9,650 nt of DNA, taken from assembly GCA_947065955.1 (NCBI GenBank), contig CAMSXY010000035.1, positions 1 through 9,650 of the forward strand. Direction: 5' to 3'. This document shows positions 1-5,598 of this stretch, in pieces. Below the pieces are notes generated by a model. That model did no database searches, had not been told where the DNA came from, and saw nothing but the letters and a program-made list of their open reading frames with translations. This DNA comes from an uncultured Caryophanales bacterium (GTDB lineage Bacteria; Bacillota_I; Bacilli_A; RF39; UBA660). Made by a program: the position numbers and the translations under genes. Position 1 is the first letter of the stretch. Every line of letters starts with the position of its first letter.

Positions 1-74
1 TCAACTAGGGTTTAAATAGTTCTTTTTTAATGTCTACTTTTTATTGACAAGTTCAACTAGTGCTTCTTTTTTTC

Positions 75-103
75 TTGATAAAGTTTTTAAAATGATATAT
101 AAT
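75..103 (+). promoter_or_regulatory. Sigma-A-type promoter of the rpiB operon
   Basis: TTGATA (75-80), a 17-base spacer and a perfect TATAAT (98-103) stand 22 bases upstream of the rpiB GTG. This is the best housekeeping promoter in the left part of the window and should drive rpiB, the DUF1146 gene and the pilin gene, since no terminator lies between them. Upstream, positions 1-74 hold no gene I can support; the only pattern there is the 8-base word TCAACTAG, present at 1-8 and 53-60. Confidence 0.75.
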
Positions 104-125
104 AAAGAAGAATAGAGGTGTAAGT

Positions 126-557
126 GTGAAGATTGGAATTGCTTCAGACCATCATGGGTATGAAAAAAAGAAAAAATTAATTGAATATTTAGAAAAAAAG
201 CAATATACTATTGTTGATTATGGATGTAATAAAGAGGAAATTGTTGACTATCCAAAGTATGCTTTTAAAGTAGGAAATGATTTAAAAAATAAGGAAATTG
301 ATTTAGGGGTTCTTCTTTGTGGAACAGGCATTGGAATGAGTATTGCTTGTAATAAAGTAAAACATGTTTTTTGTGCAAAGGTATCTAATAAGAAAGAAGC
401 ACAACTTGCTCGAAATCATAACTTTGCGAATGCAATGGCTCTTTCAAGTTCAATGCCATTTTTACAGATGAAACAGGTTGTTGACACCTTTTTGACATCG
501 CTTCCTTCTACAGAAGAACGTCATATAAAGAGAGTTCAAATGATCGATGAGTATTAA
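126..557 (+). CDS. rpiB: Ribose-5-phosphate isomerase B (RpiB/LacAB family)
   Basis: Cytoplasmic sugar-phosphate isomerase interconverting ribose 5-phosphate and ribulose 5-phosphate in the non-oxidative pentose phosphate pathway. The 143 residues match the family's usual 140-150. The N-terminus carries the SDHHG motif (residues 7-11). The catalytic Cys65 sits in the CGTGIGMS loop (65-72), and His98 in ARNHN matches the ring-opening His of E. coli RpiB. The C-terminal EERHIKRV (130-137) supplies the usual His/Arg phosphate-binding region. Translation starts at GTG 126, after the ribosome-binding site GAGGTG (115-120). The gene heads an operon and overlaps the next gene by 11 bases. In B. subtilis the orthologue (ywlF) also lies on the atp/spoIID side of the chromosome, which supports RpiB. 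A LacA/LacB galactose-6-phosphate isomerase is less likely because no lac genes are nearby. Confidence 0.92.
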   Translation: MKIGIASDHHGYEKKKKLIEYLEKKQYTIVDYGCNKEEIVDYPKYAFKVGNDLKNKEIDLGVLLCGTGIGMSIACNKVKHVFCAKVSNKKEAQLARNHNFANAMALSSSMPFLQMKQVVDTFLTSLPSTEERHIKRVQMIDEY

Positions 558-744
558 AACGGTTTTATATTTACTTTTTTTTCCTCTTGTTCTGTTTTCT
601 TTAGATAGTATTCAAATCAATAAGATTTTTAAAAAGGGGAAAGAATTTCAAGCAAAATTATTTTATTTTTTTTTAACGATTGTTTTTTCTTATTTTGTTG
701 TTAATTTTTTCTATGATTTTTTTATGTATTCAAAATTTATATAA
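547..744 (+). CDS. DUF1146 (YwzB-type) small membrane protein
   Basis: A 65-residue protein of unknown function with two predicted membrane helices (about residues 4-20 and 38-58). Between them is a short polar loop reading LDSIQINKIFKKGKEFQAK, followed by a helix ending in VNFFYDFF. This layout and wording resemble the DUF1146/YwzB family of Firmicutes, recalled rather than searched. The ATG lies inside the 3' end of rpiB, and only a weak AAAGAGAG (527-534) precedes it, so translational coupling to rpiB is likely. In B. subtilis ywzB lies between the atp operon and murAA-spoIID, so finding this gene just before spoIID is consistent with conserved order. It contains a run of nine T (666-674). 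Real gene: fairly sure; family: moderately sure. Confidence 0.8.
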   Translation: MSIKTVLYLLFFPLVLFSLDSIQINKIFKKGKEFQAKLFYFFLTIVFSYFVVNFFYDFFMYSKFI

Positions 745-753
745 GGATGTGAT
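743..753 (+). promoter_or_regulatory. Strong ribosome binding site of the pilin gene
   Basis: AAGGATGTGAT matches ten of eleven bases of the ideal AAGGAGGTGAT and ends three bases before the ATG at 757. It begins in the stop codon of the preceding gene (742-744), so the two cistrons are tightly linked. Confidence 0.7.
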
Positions 754-756
754 ACT

Positions 757-1131
757 ATGCAAGAAAAAGGATTTACTTTAATTGAGTTATTAGCTGTTAT
801 TATTGTTCTTGGTATTGTTGGTGTGATTGTTTTTCCAACTGTTACAAAGACTATGAAAAATTCAAAACAAAAAGCTTATGATACACAGATTACAGAAATA
901 ATTAAAGCTGCTAAAATTTGGGGAAGTAAAAATACAGGAGAGCTTCCTGATATTGGTTCTAGTGAAAGTGTTTGTATTACACTTGATGATTTAAAGGAAG
1001 CTTCTCTTATTGATCATGGAAAAATACAGGATCCAAGAGATAGCGAAAAATTTATTGAGGGTTCTATTCGAATTTCTTATAGTACAGAGTATCATCAATA
1101 TATTTATGAATATATGGAAAATGGTTGTTAA
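757..1131 (+). CDS. Type IV pilin-like / pseudopilin protein
   Basis: A 124-residue prepilin with a class III signal: MQEKG then FTLIEL, giving predicted cleavage after Gly5 by a prepilin peptidase and Glu at mature position 5. A hydrophobic helix runs from about 6 to 27, followed by an amphipathic helix (33-56, with KAAKIW) and a small polar domain. There are only two cysteines, Cys73 and the C-terminal Cys124; a disulfide would resemble the C-terminal loop of type IV pilins, but that is inference. Such proteins are retained in the membrane or assembled into short filaments for competence, secretion or adhesion. No pilus ATPase, membrane platform protein or prepilin peptidase is in the window, so its partners must be elsewhere. 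It is the last gene of the rpiB operon. It could be a ComGC-like protein; its exact role is unknown. Confidence 0.88.
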   Translation: MQEKGFTLIELLAVIIVLGIVGVIVFPTVTKTMKNSKQKAYDTQITEIIKAAKIWGSKNTGELPDIGSSESVCITLDDLKEASLIDHGKIQDPRDSEKFIEGSIRISYSTEYHQYIYEYMENGC

Positions 1132-1155
1132 TATGTCGAAGGACATATTTTTTTT
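1130..1155 (+). terminator. Intrinsic terminator of the rpiB-pilin operon
   Basis: An 8-base-pair perfect stem AATATGTC (1130-1137) / GACATATT (1142-1149) with loop GAAG is followed by an uninterrupted T run through 1155. The left arm starts inside the pilin TAA stop codon (1129-1131). Confidence 0.85.
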
Positions 1156-1229
1156 GACAAAATTTGTTGATGAAAAAGATATAATTATAGTGAAGTATGT
1201 GAATACTATGAAGTAAAGGAGGAATGAAG

Positions 1230-2144
1230 TTGAAAAAAATATTTTTCTTATTTCTTATCATGCTTTTAATTCCTTATATTATAGTTCATATTTTTATAAG
1301 AGAGGACGAGATACTTTTCCATTTTAAGGAAAATAATACCATTCGCATTAAAAGAGAAAAAACGGGAGAAATTGTTGTAGTTCCTTTTGAAGAATATATA
1401 GTTGGTGTTCTTGCTGGAGAAATGCCTATTAATTTTCAAATGGAGGCTTTAAAAGCGCAAGCTGTTGCAGCTCGAAGTTATGCTTTAAAAAAGATCGAAG
1501 CCAATCGAACAGCAGAATACGATATTGTGGATAGTACTGTAAATCAAGTGTATTTGGATGAAGAATATTTAAAAAATGCATGGAAAAATACTTATGTAGA
1601 AAAAATTAATAAATTAAGAAAAGCTGTTTTAGAGACACAAGGAGAAGTTTTAATTTATGATAATAAAATTATTGAAGCTTTCTTTTTTTCTACTAGTGTA
1701 GGTGCAACTGAAAATAGTGAAGATATTTTTTCAAAACCGGTCGATTATCTAAGAAGTGTCGCATCTCTTTGGGATAAAGATGTTTCTCCTGTCTATACAG
1801 AAAAAAAGACGTTTTCTTTAAAAGATTTCTATCAAAAACTAGGTCTTTCTTATCAAGAGAGTTTAAATGTAGAAACACTCGAGGCAACTAGTACTGGAAG
1901 AACTAAAAAAGTTAAAATTAATGGAAAAACGTTTACAGGATCCGAAGTAGCGTCCCTTTTGAATTTACGTTCCGCCTTTTTTACAATAAAAAAATCGGAA
2001 AACACTGTTGAGATACAAACAAAGGGATATGGTCATGGCGTTGGAATGAGTCAGTATGGAGCTGAAGGAATGGCACGAAATGGCTATTCTTACGATGAAA
2101 TTTTAAAATATTACTATACAGGTGTTGAAATAAAAAAAATATAA
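1230..2144 (+). CDS. spoIID: Stage II sporulation protein D, peptidoglycan lytic transglycosylase
   Basis: Mother-cell membrane enzyme of the engulfment machinery (SpoIID-SpoIIM-SpoIIP), cutting glycan strands of denuded peptidoglycan. From TTG 1230 it is 304 residues; B. subtilis SpoIID is slightly longer. An N-terminal membrane anchor (about 3-23) precedes the extracytoplasmic SpoIID domain. Signature elements are EEYIVGVLAGEMP, with the catalytic-type Glu64, then EALKAQAVAARSYALK, FFSTSVGATENSED and GYGHGVGMSQYGA (from 266). It has no cysteine, so the His/Cys zinc site known from Clostridioides difficile SpoIID is absent. An ATG at 1224 exists, but the AAAGGAGG ribosome-binding site (1215-1222) is one base from it and seven from TTG 1230, so the TTG is preferred. 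spoIIQ follows 54 bases later with no convincing terminator between. SpoIIM and SpoIIP are not in the window. Confidence 0.93.
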   Translation: MKKIFFLFLIMLLIPYIIVHIFIREDEILFHFKENNTIRIKREKTGEIVVVPFEEYIVGVLAGEMPINFQMEALKAQAVAARSYALKKIEANRTAEYDIVDSTVNQVYLDEEYLKNAWKNTYVEKINKLRKAVLETQGEVLIYDNKIIEAFFFSTSVGATENSEDIFSKPVDYLRSVASLWDKDVSPVYTEKKTFSLKDFYQKLGLSYQESLNVETLEATSTGRTKKVKINGKTFTGSEVASLLNLRSAFFTIKKSENTVEIQTKGYGHGVGMSQYGAEGMARNGYSYDEILKYYYTGVEIKKI

Positions 2145-2151
2145 AAAAAAA

Positions 2152-2180
2152 GTATAATTTTTGTCATATTCGTTCACAAT
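2152..2180 (+). promoter_or_regulatory. Candidate sigma-F promoter of spoIIQ
   Basis: GTATA (2152-2156), a 15-base spacer and GTTCACAAT (2172-2180) resemble the sigma-F pattern GYATA - 15 - GGnnAnAnT, with one mismatch at the second G. In B. subtilis spoIIQ is transcribed by sigma-F in the forespore, so the match is where it is expected. In such AT-rich DNA a chance match is possible. Confidence 0.5.
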
Positions 2181-2198
2181 GAAAATAGAGGTGATAAT

Positions 2199-2834
2199 AT
2201 GGCAGAAAGAAGACTGAAAAAGTCCGTAGTATATTTTTTATATGCAACTGGTTTTGTAATTGCGGTTACGACTCTTTATTTGATTGAAATGGCTCTATAT
2301 AATGCAAATTTTCATGGAGAGGAAGATTTGAATTATGTAGATAAAATTATTTTGGATGATCAAAATATTCCTGTCGTATCCGTTTCAAGTACTTTCACGC
2401 GTCCTTATACAGCGGAGGGAGTTACTATTTTAAAAGGATTTTATGATATGAAATCTGATGAAAAAACACAACAAGACTCTTTAATTTATCATGAAGGGAC
2501 ATATTTACAAAGCAGTGGTGTTGCTTATGGATCAAAAGAAGTTTTTGATGTACTTTCCATTTATGATGGAATTGTTATTAGTGTAAAACAAGACACTTTA
2601 TTAGGTGGTATTGTTCAAGTACGACACAATAATGGAATTGTTAGTATTTATCAAAGCTTAAGCGAAATACAAGTTAAAGAAAATGATTCCATTACAAAAG
2701 GTTCTGTGATTGGAAAGAGTGGAACTTCTAATTTATCCAAAGAACTCGGAAATCATCTTCATTTTGAACTTATTTATAATGGACAAACTGTTAATCCAGA
2801 AGAATATTTTGATAAAACTATAGATGATTTATAG
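2199..2834 (+). CDS. spoIIQ: SpoIIQ-like stage II sporulation protein, degenerate M23 (LytM) domain
   Basis: Forespore membrane protein which, in spore formers, binds SpoIIIAH across the intermembrane space during engulfment and helps form the feeding-tube channel. It has 211 residues; B. subtilis SpoIIQ has about 283. A cytoplasmic N-terminus (1-9) and one membrane helix (about 10-34) precede a linker and a C-terminal LytM/M23 fold (about 95-205). The fold has the HxxxD region reading HEGTY (98-102) and the final HLHFE (186-190). His98 and both terminal histidines remain, but the zinc-ligand Asp of HxxxD is Tyr102, so metallopeptidase activity is probably weak or absent. The start is ATG 2199 behind GAGGTGAT (2188-2195). 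Its place between spoIID and spoIIID matches Bacillus. Another M23-family membrane protein is possible, but context favours SpoIIQ. Confidence 0.85.
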   Translation: MAERRLKKSVVYFLYATGFVIAVTTLYLIEMALYNANFHGEEDLNYVDKIILDDQNIPVVSVSSTFTRPYTAEGVTILKGFYDMKSDEKTQQDSLIYHEGTYLQSSGVAYGSKEVFDVLSIYDGIVISVKQDTLLGGIVQVRHNNGIVSIYQSLSEIQVKENDSITKGSVIGKSGTSNLSKELGNHLHFELIYNGQTVNPEEYFDKTIDDL

Positions 2835-2855
2835 AAAGCGAGAGCTTTCTTTTTT
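2833..2855 (+). terminator. Intrinsic terminator after spoIIQ
   Basis: Stem AGAAAGC (2833-2839) / GCTTTCT (2844-2850) with a GNRA-type loop GAGA, followed by five T (2851-2855). The left arm begins within the TAG stop codon of spoIIQ (2832-2834). It separates spoIID-spoIIQ from spoIIID. Confidence 0.8.
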
Positions 2856-2903
2856 GGTATAAAAAACCCTTTCTTTTATATACTTTAGTGAGGGGTGTTT
2901 GAC

Positions 2904-3146
2904 TTGAATATACAAAAAAGAACGCTTGAAGAAGCGTATTTTATGATCGATACGGGAAAAACAGTAAGAGAAATTGCAAAGGAATTTCGAGTATCTAAAA
3001 GCACGGTTCATAAAGATTTGCATGAACGTTTAGAAAAGATAGATAAAAATTTATATAAAGAGGTTCAAAGTGTGCTTTTGTATCATACTAATATCCGTCA
3101 TTTACGTGGCGGACAGTCTACTAAAAAAAAGTACGCAAATTCCTAA
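2904..3146 (+). CDS. spoIIID: Sporulation transcription factor SpoIIID
   Basis: Small DNA-binding regulator that activates or represses mother-cell genes during the sigma-E phase. From TTG 2904 it has 80 residues; B. subtilis SpoIIID has 93, so the variable C-terminal tail is shorter here. A helix-turn-helix spans residues 20-41 (TVREIAKEF, then VSKSTVHKDL), nearly identical to Bacillus. The diagnostic RHLRGG (65-70) lies in the C-terminal helical region, followed by a basic KKK segment. A GTG at 2895 is in frame, but the AGGGG ribosome-binding site (2891-2895) overlaps it and sits eight bases from TTG 2904, so the TTG start is preferred. Upstream there is only a weak promoter guess, TTGGTA (2854-2859) with TATATA (2877-2882); no convincing sigma-E site was seen. 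mbl follows after 60 bases without a clear terminator. Confidence 0.93.
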   Translation: MNIQKRTLEEAYFMIDTGKTVREIAKEFRVSKSTVHKDLHERLEKIDKNLYKEVQSVLLYHTNIRHLRGGQSTKKKYANS

Positions 3147-3173
3147 AATTGAACTTATAAACTTGGAATAATA

Positions 3174-3182
3174 TGGTATAAT
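3174..3182 (+). promoter_or_regulatory. Extended -10 promoter of mbl
   Basis: TGGTATAAT gives a perfect TATAAT (3177-3182) with the TGn extension, 24 bases before the mbl ATG. No good -35 lies at 17 bases; TTGAAC (3149-3154) is 22 bases away. Extended -10 promoters can work without a -35. Confidence 0.6.
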
Positions 3183-3206
3183 ATAAGTAGAAATGAGAGT
3201 GATACT

Positions 3207-4196
3207 ATGTTTGCAAAGGATATTGGAATAGATCTTGGAACAGCCAATGTACTAATTTATATTAAAGGAGAAGGAATTGTTTTAAATGAACCTAGTGTAG
3301 TTGCGATTGATGCAAATACAAAAAAACCTCTTGCTGTTGGAGAAGAAGCAAGGGAAATGCTTGGTAGAACTCCTGGTTCGGTTCTTGCGATTCGTCCTAT
3401 GAAAGATGGTGTTATTGCCGATTTTGAAATTACAGAAGTTATGCTTAATCATTTTATTCGAAAAATTAATGGGCGAAATCTTTTATCAAGACCACGTATT
3501 TTAATATGTTGTCCTTCTAATATTACCCCTGTTGAAAAAAATGCCATTAAAGAAGCGGCTGAGAGAACAGGTGCGAAAAGAGTTTTTTTAGAAGAAGAAC
3601 CTAAAGTAGCGGCTGTTGGAGCTGGACTTGATATTTCGAAACCAAGTGGAAATATGGTTATTGATATTGGTGGAGGAACGACAGACATTGCGGTTTTATC
3701 GTTAGGTAGTATTGTTAATTCAGTATCTATTAAAATTGCGGGAAATGTTTTTGATAATGATATTTCAAAGTATATTAAAGATAAGTATAAGTTATTAATT
3801 GGAGAAAGAACGGCAGAGGAAATTAAGCTTACCGTTGGGACTGTTTTTCCAGAGGGAAAATCCGAAAAGATGGAAGTTCGAGGACGCGATTTAGTGACAG
3901 GACTTCCTCACATGATTACAATTTGTTCTGAAGAAGTTGAAGAGGCTTTGCGAGAAAGTATTTATATTATTGTTCATTCTGCTAAATCCGTTTTAGAACA
4001 AACACCACCAGAACTTTCGGCAGATATTATTGATAAGGGTGTTGTTATAACAGGTGGAGGAGCTTTAATACATGGATTTGATCAATTGCTTTCGCATGAG
4101 TTAAAAGTTCCTGTCTTTATTGCAGAAAGTCCCCTTACTTGTGTAGCGGAAGGAACAGGAATTCTTTTAGATAATATGCATTTACTTGAAAAATAA
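3207..4196 (+). CDS. mbl: Rod-shape-determining protein Mbl (MreB family)
   Basis: Bacterial actin homologue that forms membrane-associated filaments guiding lateral wall synthesis. The 329 residues compare with about 333 in B. subtilis Mbl. The actin fold is clear: phosphate-1 loop DLGTAN (9-14), phosphate-2 loop DIGGGTT (153-159) and adenosine motif TGGG (282-285). The start MFAKDIGIDLGTANVLI, the segment LICCPSNIT and the ending VAEGTGILLDN resemble Mbl more than MreB, whose N-terminus and RKP segment differ. The start is ATG 3207 after GAGAGTGAT (3195-3203). The position directly after spoIIID is the Bacillus arrangement and supports Mbl. mreC and mreD are absent, as expected for an mbl locus. 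Confidence 0.95.
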   Translation: MFAKDIGIDLGTANVLIYIKGEGIVLNEPSVVAIDANTKKPLAVGEEAREMLGRTPGSVLAIRPMKDGVIADFEITEVMLNHFIRKINGRNLLSRPRILICCPSNITPVEKNAIKEAAERTGAKRVFLEEEPKVAAVGAGLDISKPSGNMVIDIGGGTTDIAVLSLGSIVNSVSIKIAGNVFDNDISKYIKDKYKLLIGERTAEEIKLTVGTVFPEGKSEKMEVRGRDLVTGLPHMITICSEEVEEALRESIYIIVHSAKSVLEQTPPELSADIIDKGVVITGGGALIHGFDQLLSHELKVPVFIAESPLTCVAEGTGILLDNMHLLEK

Positions 4197-4222
4197 AAGG
4201 GATTTTTTAAATCTTTTTTTTT
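4195..4222 (+). terminator. Probable terminator after mbl
   Basis: AAAAGGGATTT (4195-4205) can pair with AAATCTTTTTT (4209-4219) through eleven pairs, two of them G-U, with loop TTT; T continues to 4222. The stem is weak and begins inside the mbl TAA (4194-4196). Confidence 0.55.
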
Positions 4223-4271
4223 ACACTTTTTTTCAACTCTAGTAGATTATCAAACAAATTTAAAAAAAATA

Positions 4272-4280
4272 TGATATAAT
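4272..4280 (+). promoter_or_regulatory. Extended -10 promoter of the glycosyltransferase gene
   Basis: TGATATAAT contains a perfect TATAAT (4275-4280) preceded by TGn, 36 bases before ATG 4317. No recognisable -35 sits at 17 bases. Confidence 0.55.
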
Positions 4281-4316
4281 AATAAAAACGCATATTTGAA
4301 GGATTGGTGAAGGAAT

Positions 4317-5543
4317 ATGCTAAAAATCATATATTGGATACTGGTTATTCCCTTGTTATTGCATAGTCTATATTTTGGTATAACTGCTTTGTTTGCTTTT
4401 AAAAAAAATCCAAATAAAATAAAAAAACATGATCCTAAATATAAATTTTCTATTATTGTTGCTTCTAGAAATGAAGAAAATGTTATCGCAAATTTGGTAA
4501 GTAGTTTAAAAAAACAAGATTATCCTAGTGATTTATATACGATATATGTTGTACCAAATAACTGTACAGATGATACAGAAAAAGTAGCTTATGAAGCAGG
4601 AGCAAAAATTATTGAATGTCATGAAAAGGTATCTTCTAAAGGGGAAGTATTAAAATATGCTTTTCGTTATTTAATGGAAAACGATGATGCAGATGCTTAT
4701 ATTATTTTTGATGCCGATAACGTTGTTCATCCTTCGTTTTTGTCTCGTATGAACGATACACTTATTGAGGGATACGAAGTGGCACAAGGTTTTCGTGATA
4801 GTAAAAATCCAGCGGATAATTGGCTATGTGGTAGTTATTCTCTTTATTATTGGGGACAAAATATGTTTTTTAGTAAAGCACGTATGGCTATGGGCGGATC
4901 TGCTTCTATTAATGGAACAGGTTTTATGGTAAAAAGAAGTGTATTAGAAGAAGATGGTTTTAATACTAAAACTATGACAGAGGATATTGAGTTTACAGCA
5001 CTTTGTGCTTTACATGACCGAAGAATTGCTTTTGTAGAAGATGCAATTACATACGATGAACATCCTTATAAGTTTACAGTTTCATGGAAACAAAGAAGCC
5101 GTTGGTCTATTGGAACCTTTCAATGTTTGTTTGGTTATAGTGCGAAATTATTCGTAAAAGCCCTTCGGGAAAAAAGTTTAGCAAGTTTTGATATGTCTTT
5201 ATTTTTTCTTTTCCCTTTATTACAGGTTTTAGGAACATTTCTTTTTATTGCTTTTCTTGTTTATAGAATCGCTAGTAGTACTTTAAATAAGCTTATATCT
5301 TCTTTGCTTACTTTTGATATATGGTTTCTGCTTATTTCTTACCTTTTATGTATTCTTATGGCAATTTTTGTCGTAAAATATAATAAAAAAGAAGTTAAAA
5401 ATGTTTTTTCTGGTATTGTTGCTTTTCCGATTTTTATGATTACTTGGATTCCTATAAATTTAATTTGTATGTTTAAAAGAAAAATAGTTTGGGAACCTGT
5501 AAAACATGAAAGAAATATAGCAATTGATCATTTGATGAAATAA
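4317..5543 (+). CDS. Membrane glycosyltransferase, family 2
   Basis: A 408-residue inner-membrane glycosyltransferase with the layout of processive GT2 enzymes such as cellulose, hyaluronan or poly-N-acetylglucosamine synthases. An N-terminal helix (about 4-28) precedes the GT-A catalytic domain (about 43-265) and three to four C-terminal helices (about 292-318, 333-354, 364-385). Catalytic motifs are in order: ASRNEE (49-54), DADN (132-135, nucleotide-sugar/metal site), TEDIE (221-225, general base) and QRSRW (259-263, the QxxRW acceptor motif). The enzyme should use a nucleotide sugar and may extrude a polysaccharide, but substrate and product cannot be read from sequence. The start is ATG 4317, with GGTGA (4306-4310) six bases upstream. 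It stands between its own promoter and terminator, apparently monocistronic. No PgaA/B/D-type partners are visible. Confidence 0.9.
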   Translation: MLKIIYWILVIPLLLHSLYFGITALFAFKKNPNKIKKHDPKYKFSIIVASRNEENVIANLVSSLKKQDYPSDLYTIYVVPNNCTDDTEKVAYEAGAKIIECHEKVSSKGEVLKYAFRYLMENDDADAYIIFDADNVVHPSFLSRMNDTLIEGYEVAQGFRDSKNPADNWLCGSYSLYYWGQNMFFSKARMAMGGSASINGTGFMVKRSVLEEDGFNTKTMTEDIEFTALCALHDRRIAFVEDAITYDEHPYKFTVSWKQRSRWSIGTFQCLFGYSAKLFVKALREKSLASFDMSLFFLFPLLQVLGTFLFIAFLVYRIASSTLNKLISSLLTFDIWFLLISYLLCILMAIFVVKYNKKEVKNVFSGIVAFPIFMITWIPINLICMFKRKIVWEPVKHERNIAIDHLMK

Positions 5544-5574
5544 TTATACTTTTTGTATAATTATTTTCTTTTTT
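5538..5574 (+). terminator. Terminator after the glycosyltransferase gene
   Basis: A 12-base-pair perfect but AT-only-rich stem (5538-5549 with 5555-5566), a five-T loop and a T-rich tail to 5574. The TAA stop (5541-5543) lies within the left arm. The right arm also contains the -35-like GTATA of the next gene's candidate promoter. Confidence 0.75.
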
Positions 5575-5583
5575 CTCATACTA
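5555..5583 (+). promoter_or_regulatory. Candidate sigma-G promoter of the DUF421 gene
   Basis: GTATA (5555-5559), 17 bases, then CATACTA (5577-5583) fits the forespore sigma-G pattern GnATR - 17/18 - CATnnTA with no mismatch at the specified positions. The predicted transcript would start around 5590, right at the ribosome-binding site. No housekeeping promoter is visible in this gap, and the upstream terminator isolates the gene. Confidence 0.45.
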
Positions 5584-5598
5584 ATCGTAGGTGATGGT

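Noticed and set aside
1..90. Minus-strand frame resembling a protein C-terminus ending at a TAG near position 33
   Set aside because: It has no start or ribosome-binding site, crosses the rpiB promoter, and would have to run antisense through rpiB.
1182..1209. Possible sigma-E promoter for spoIID (TAATTAT, 13 bases, AATACTAT)
   Set aside because: Only five of seven and six of eight matches, which AT-rich sequence easily gives. TTGACA (1154-1159) with TATAAT (1180-1185) is 20 bases apart, also too far for a confident sigma-A call.
1133..1216. A 27-codon frame between the pilin gene and spoIID
   Set aside because: Its beginning lies in the pilin terminator stem, there is no ribosome-binding site before its ATG, and its ending just before the spoIID ribosome-binding site can be chance in AT-rich DNA.
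4290..4296. GCATATT, a perfect sigma-E -35-like word before the glycosyltransferase gene
   Set aside because: A matching -10 would have to overlap the start codon, and none is present.
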